From positions 22,696,817 to 22,729,975 of the forward strand of contig CM022672.1 of assembly GCA_012295275.1 (NCBI GenBank): DNA of 33,159 nt, written 5' to 3'. The notes under the pieces were generated by a model. It was given only the letters and a program-made list of their open reading frames with translations, did not search any database and was not told the origin of the DNA. Position 1 is the stretch's first letter. Each line of letters opens with the position of its first letter. The translations under genes and the position numbers were made by a program. Source of the DNA: Chrysomallon squamiferum. Its lineage: Eukaryota > Mollusca > Gastropoda > Neomphalida > Peltospiridae. This document shows positions 32,976-33,159 of the stretch, one piece after another.

Positions 32976-33060
32976 GTGAAGAAAATTTGTTTGAACTTCA
33001 CCAGAAAGTAAAGAAAACCAGAATACATAGCAGTCATTTTATGTATGAAGATGTTTTTTG
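32976..33060 (+). pseudogene. Polycystin-like coiled-coil exon, copy 3
   Basis: The acceptor 'tttttgcag' is followed by an open frame with 'EENLFELHQKVKKTRIHSS'. The order EF-hand exon then coiled-coil exon matches the tail of polycystin-2-type channels. The frame stays open to a TAA near 33133, but the later part is AT-rich and differs between copies, so the true exon probably ends earlier. Confidence 0.4.
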
Positions 33061-33159
33061 TTTTATTTACAATAATGAACTTTGCAAAAAATATCTAAAT
33101 AATTCAAACGTTTCAATTAAATGCTTCATTTTTTAACTTTTATTTGCCTGACATTATAA

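Larger units (their letters stand above)
32081..33159. repeat. Block X, copy 3 (right-truncated)
   Basis: Matches 1-1600 and 18721-20470, with some internal deletion (for example between 32905 and 32906 versus 860-1095). It contains long (TTA)n (about 32298-32368) and (TAA)n (about 32691-32722) tracts and the best-kept copies of both polycystin-like exons. Confidence 0.8.

Noticed and set aside
1-33159. tRNA genes, rRNA genes, CRISPR arrays, or bacterial-type operons
   Set aside because: No cloverleaf or conserved box sequences were seen by eye, and the direct repeats present are microsatellites, minisatellites or large duplications. The window is eukaryotic.

Overview
This is animal nuclear DNA: very AT-rich, crowded with (TAA)n, (TTA)n, (CA)n and (TA)n tracts, with GT-AG intron borders, fragments of a non-LTR retrotransposon, and genes of animal families (a BIR-domain inhibitor of apoptosis, a polycystin-like tail). 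The style suggests an invertebrate, most plausibly a mollusc such as a cephalopod. That is an inference; no single feature proves it.

The one clearly intact gene is a minus-strand inhibitor of apoptosis (IAP) at 7038-7976: two zinc-binding BIR domains, a linker and a C-terminal UBA domain, with no RING. It stops just before the place where its two relatives have a splice donor. The relatives, at about 14.6-15.4 kb and 27.8-28.6 kb (minus strand), lost the whole BIR region by a deletion running from the 5' leader to the last zinc ligand of BIR2. They instead carry an in-frame duplication of linker plus UBA. Both keep the same 186-codon open frame, a strong start context, a donor and a downstream acceptor.

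The rest is mostly repeated. The window reads as a tandem array with a period near 13.2 kb. Block Z (13160-17.8 kb; 26.3-30.96 kb) holds the BIR-less loci. Block X (1-1.6 kb; 17.8-20.7 kb; 30.96-33.16 kb) holds a LINE 3' end followed by relics of two polycystin-like terminal exons (EF-hand, then coiled coil). Block Y (1.6-3.07 kb; 21.1-22.25 kb; 23.7-25.1 kb; a partial copy to 25.99 kb) has no recognised gene. The intact IAP gene lies in a mostly single-copy stretch (5.64-10.9 kb) flanked by two nearly identical 2-kb direct repeats (block W, 3067-5109 and 10912-12959). A 200-base run of N (12960-13159) sits exactly at the W/Z junction, so assembly error must be considered.

Other relics include a minus-strand integrase-like fragment just downstream of the IAP gene, a 59-bp minisatellite upstream of it, a MITE-like element in both Z blocks, and two unrecognised exon-like open frames (10333-10473 minus, 23141-23341 plus). 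Functionally, the window is an expanding IAP locus in which one copy keeps the caspase/IBM-binding BIR part and two copies keep only the ubiquitin-binding part.
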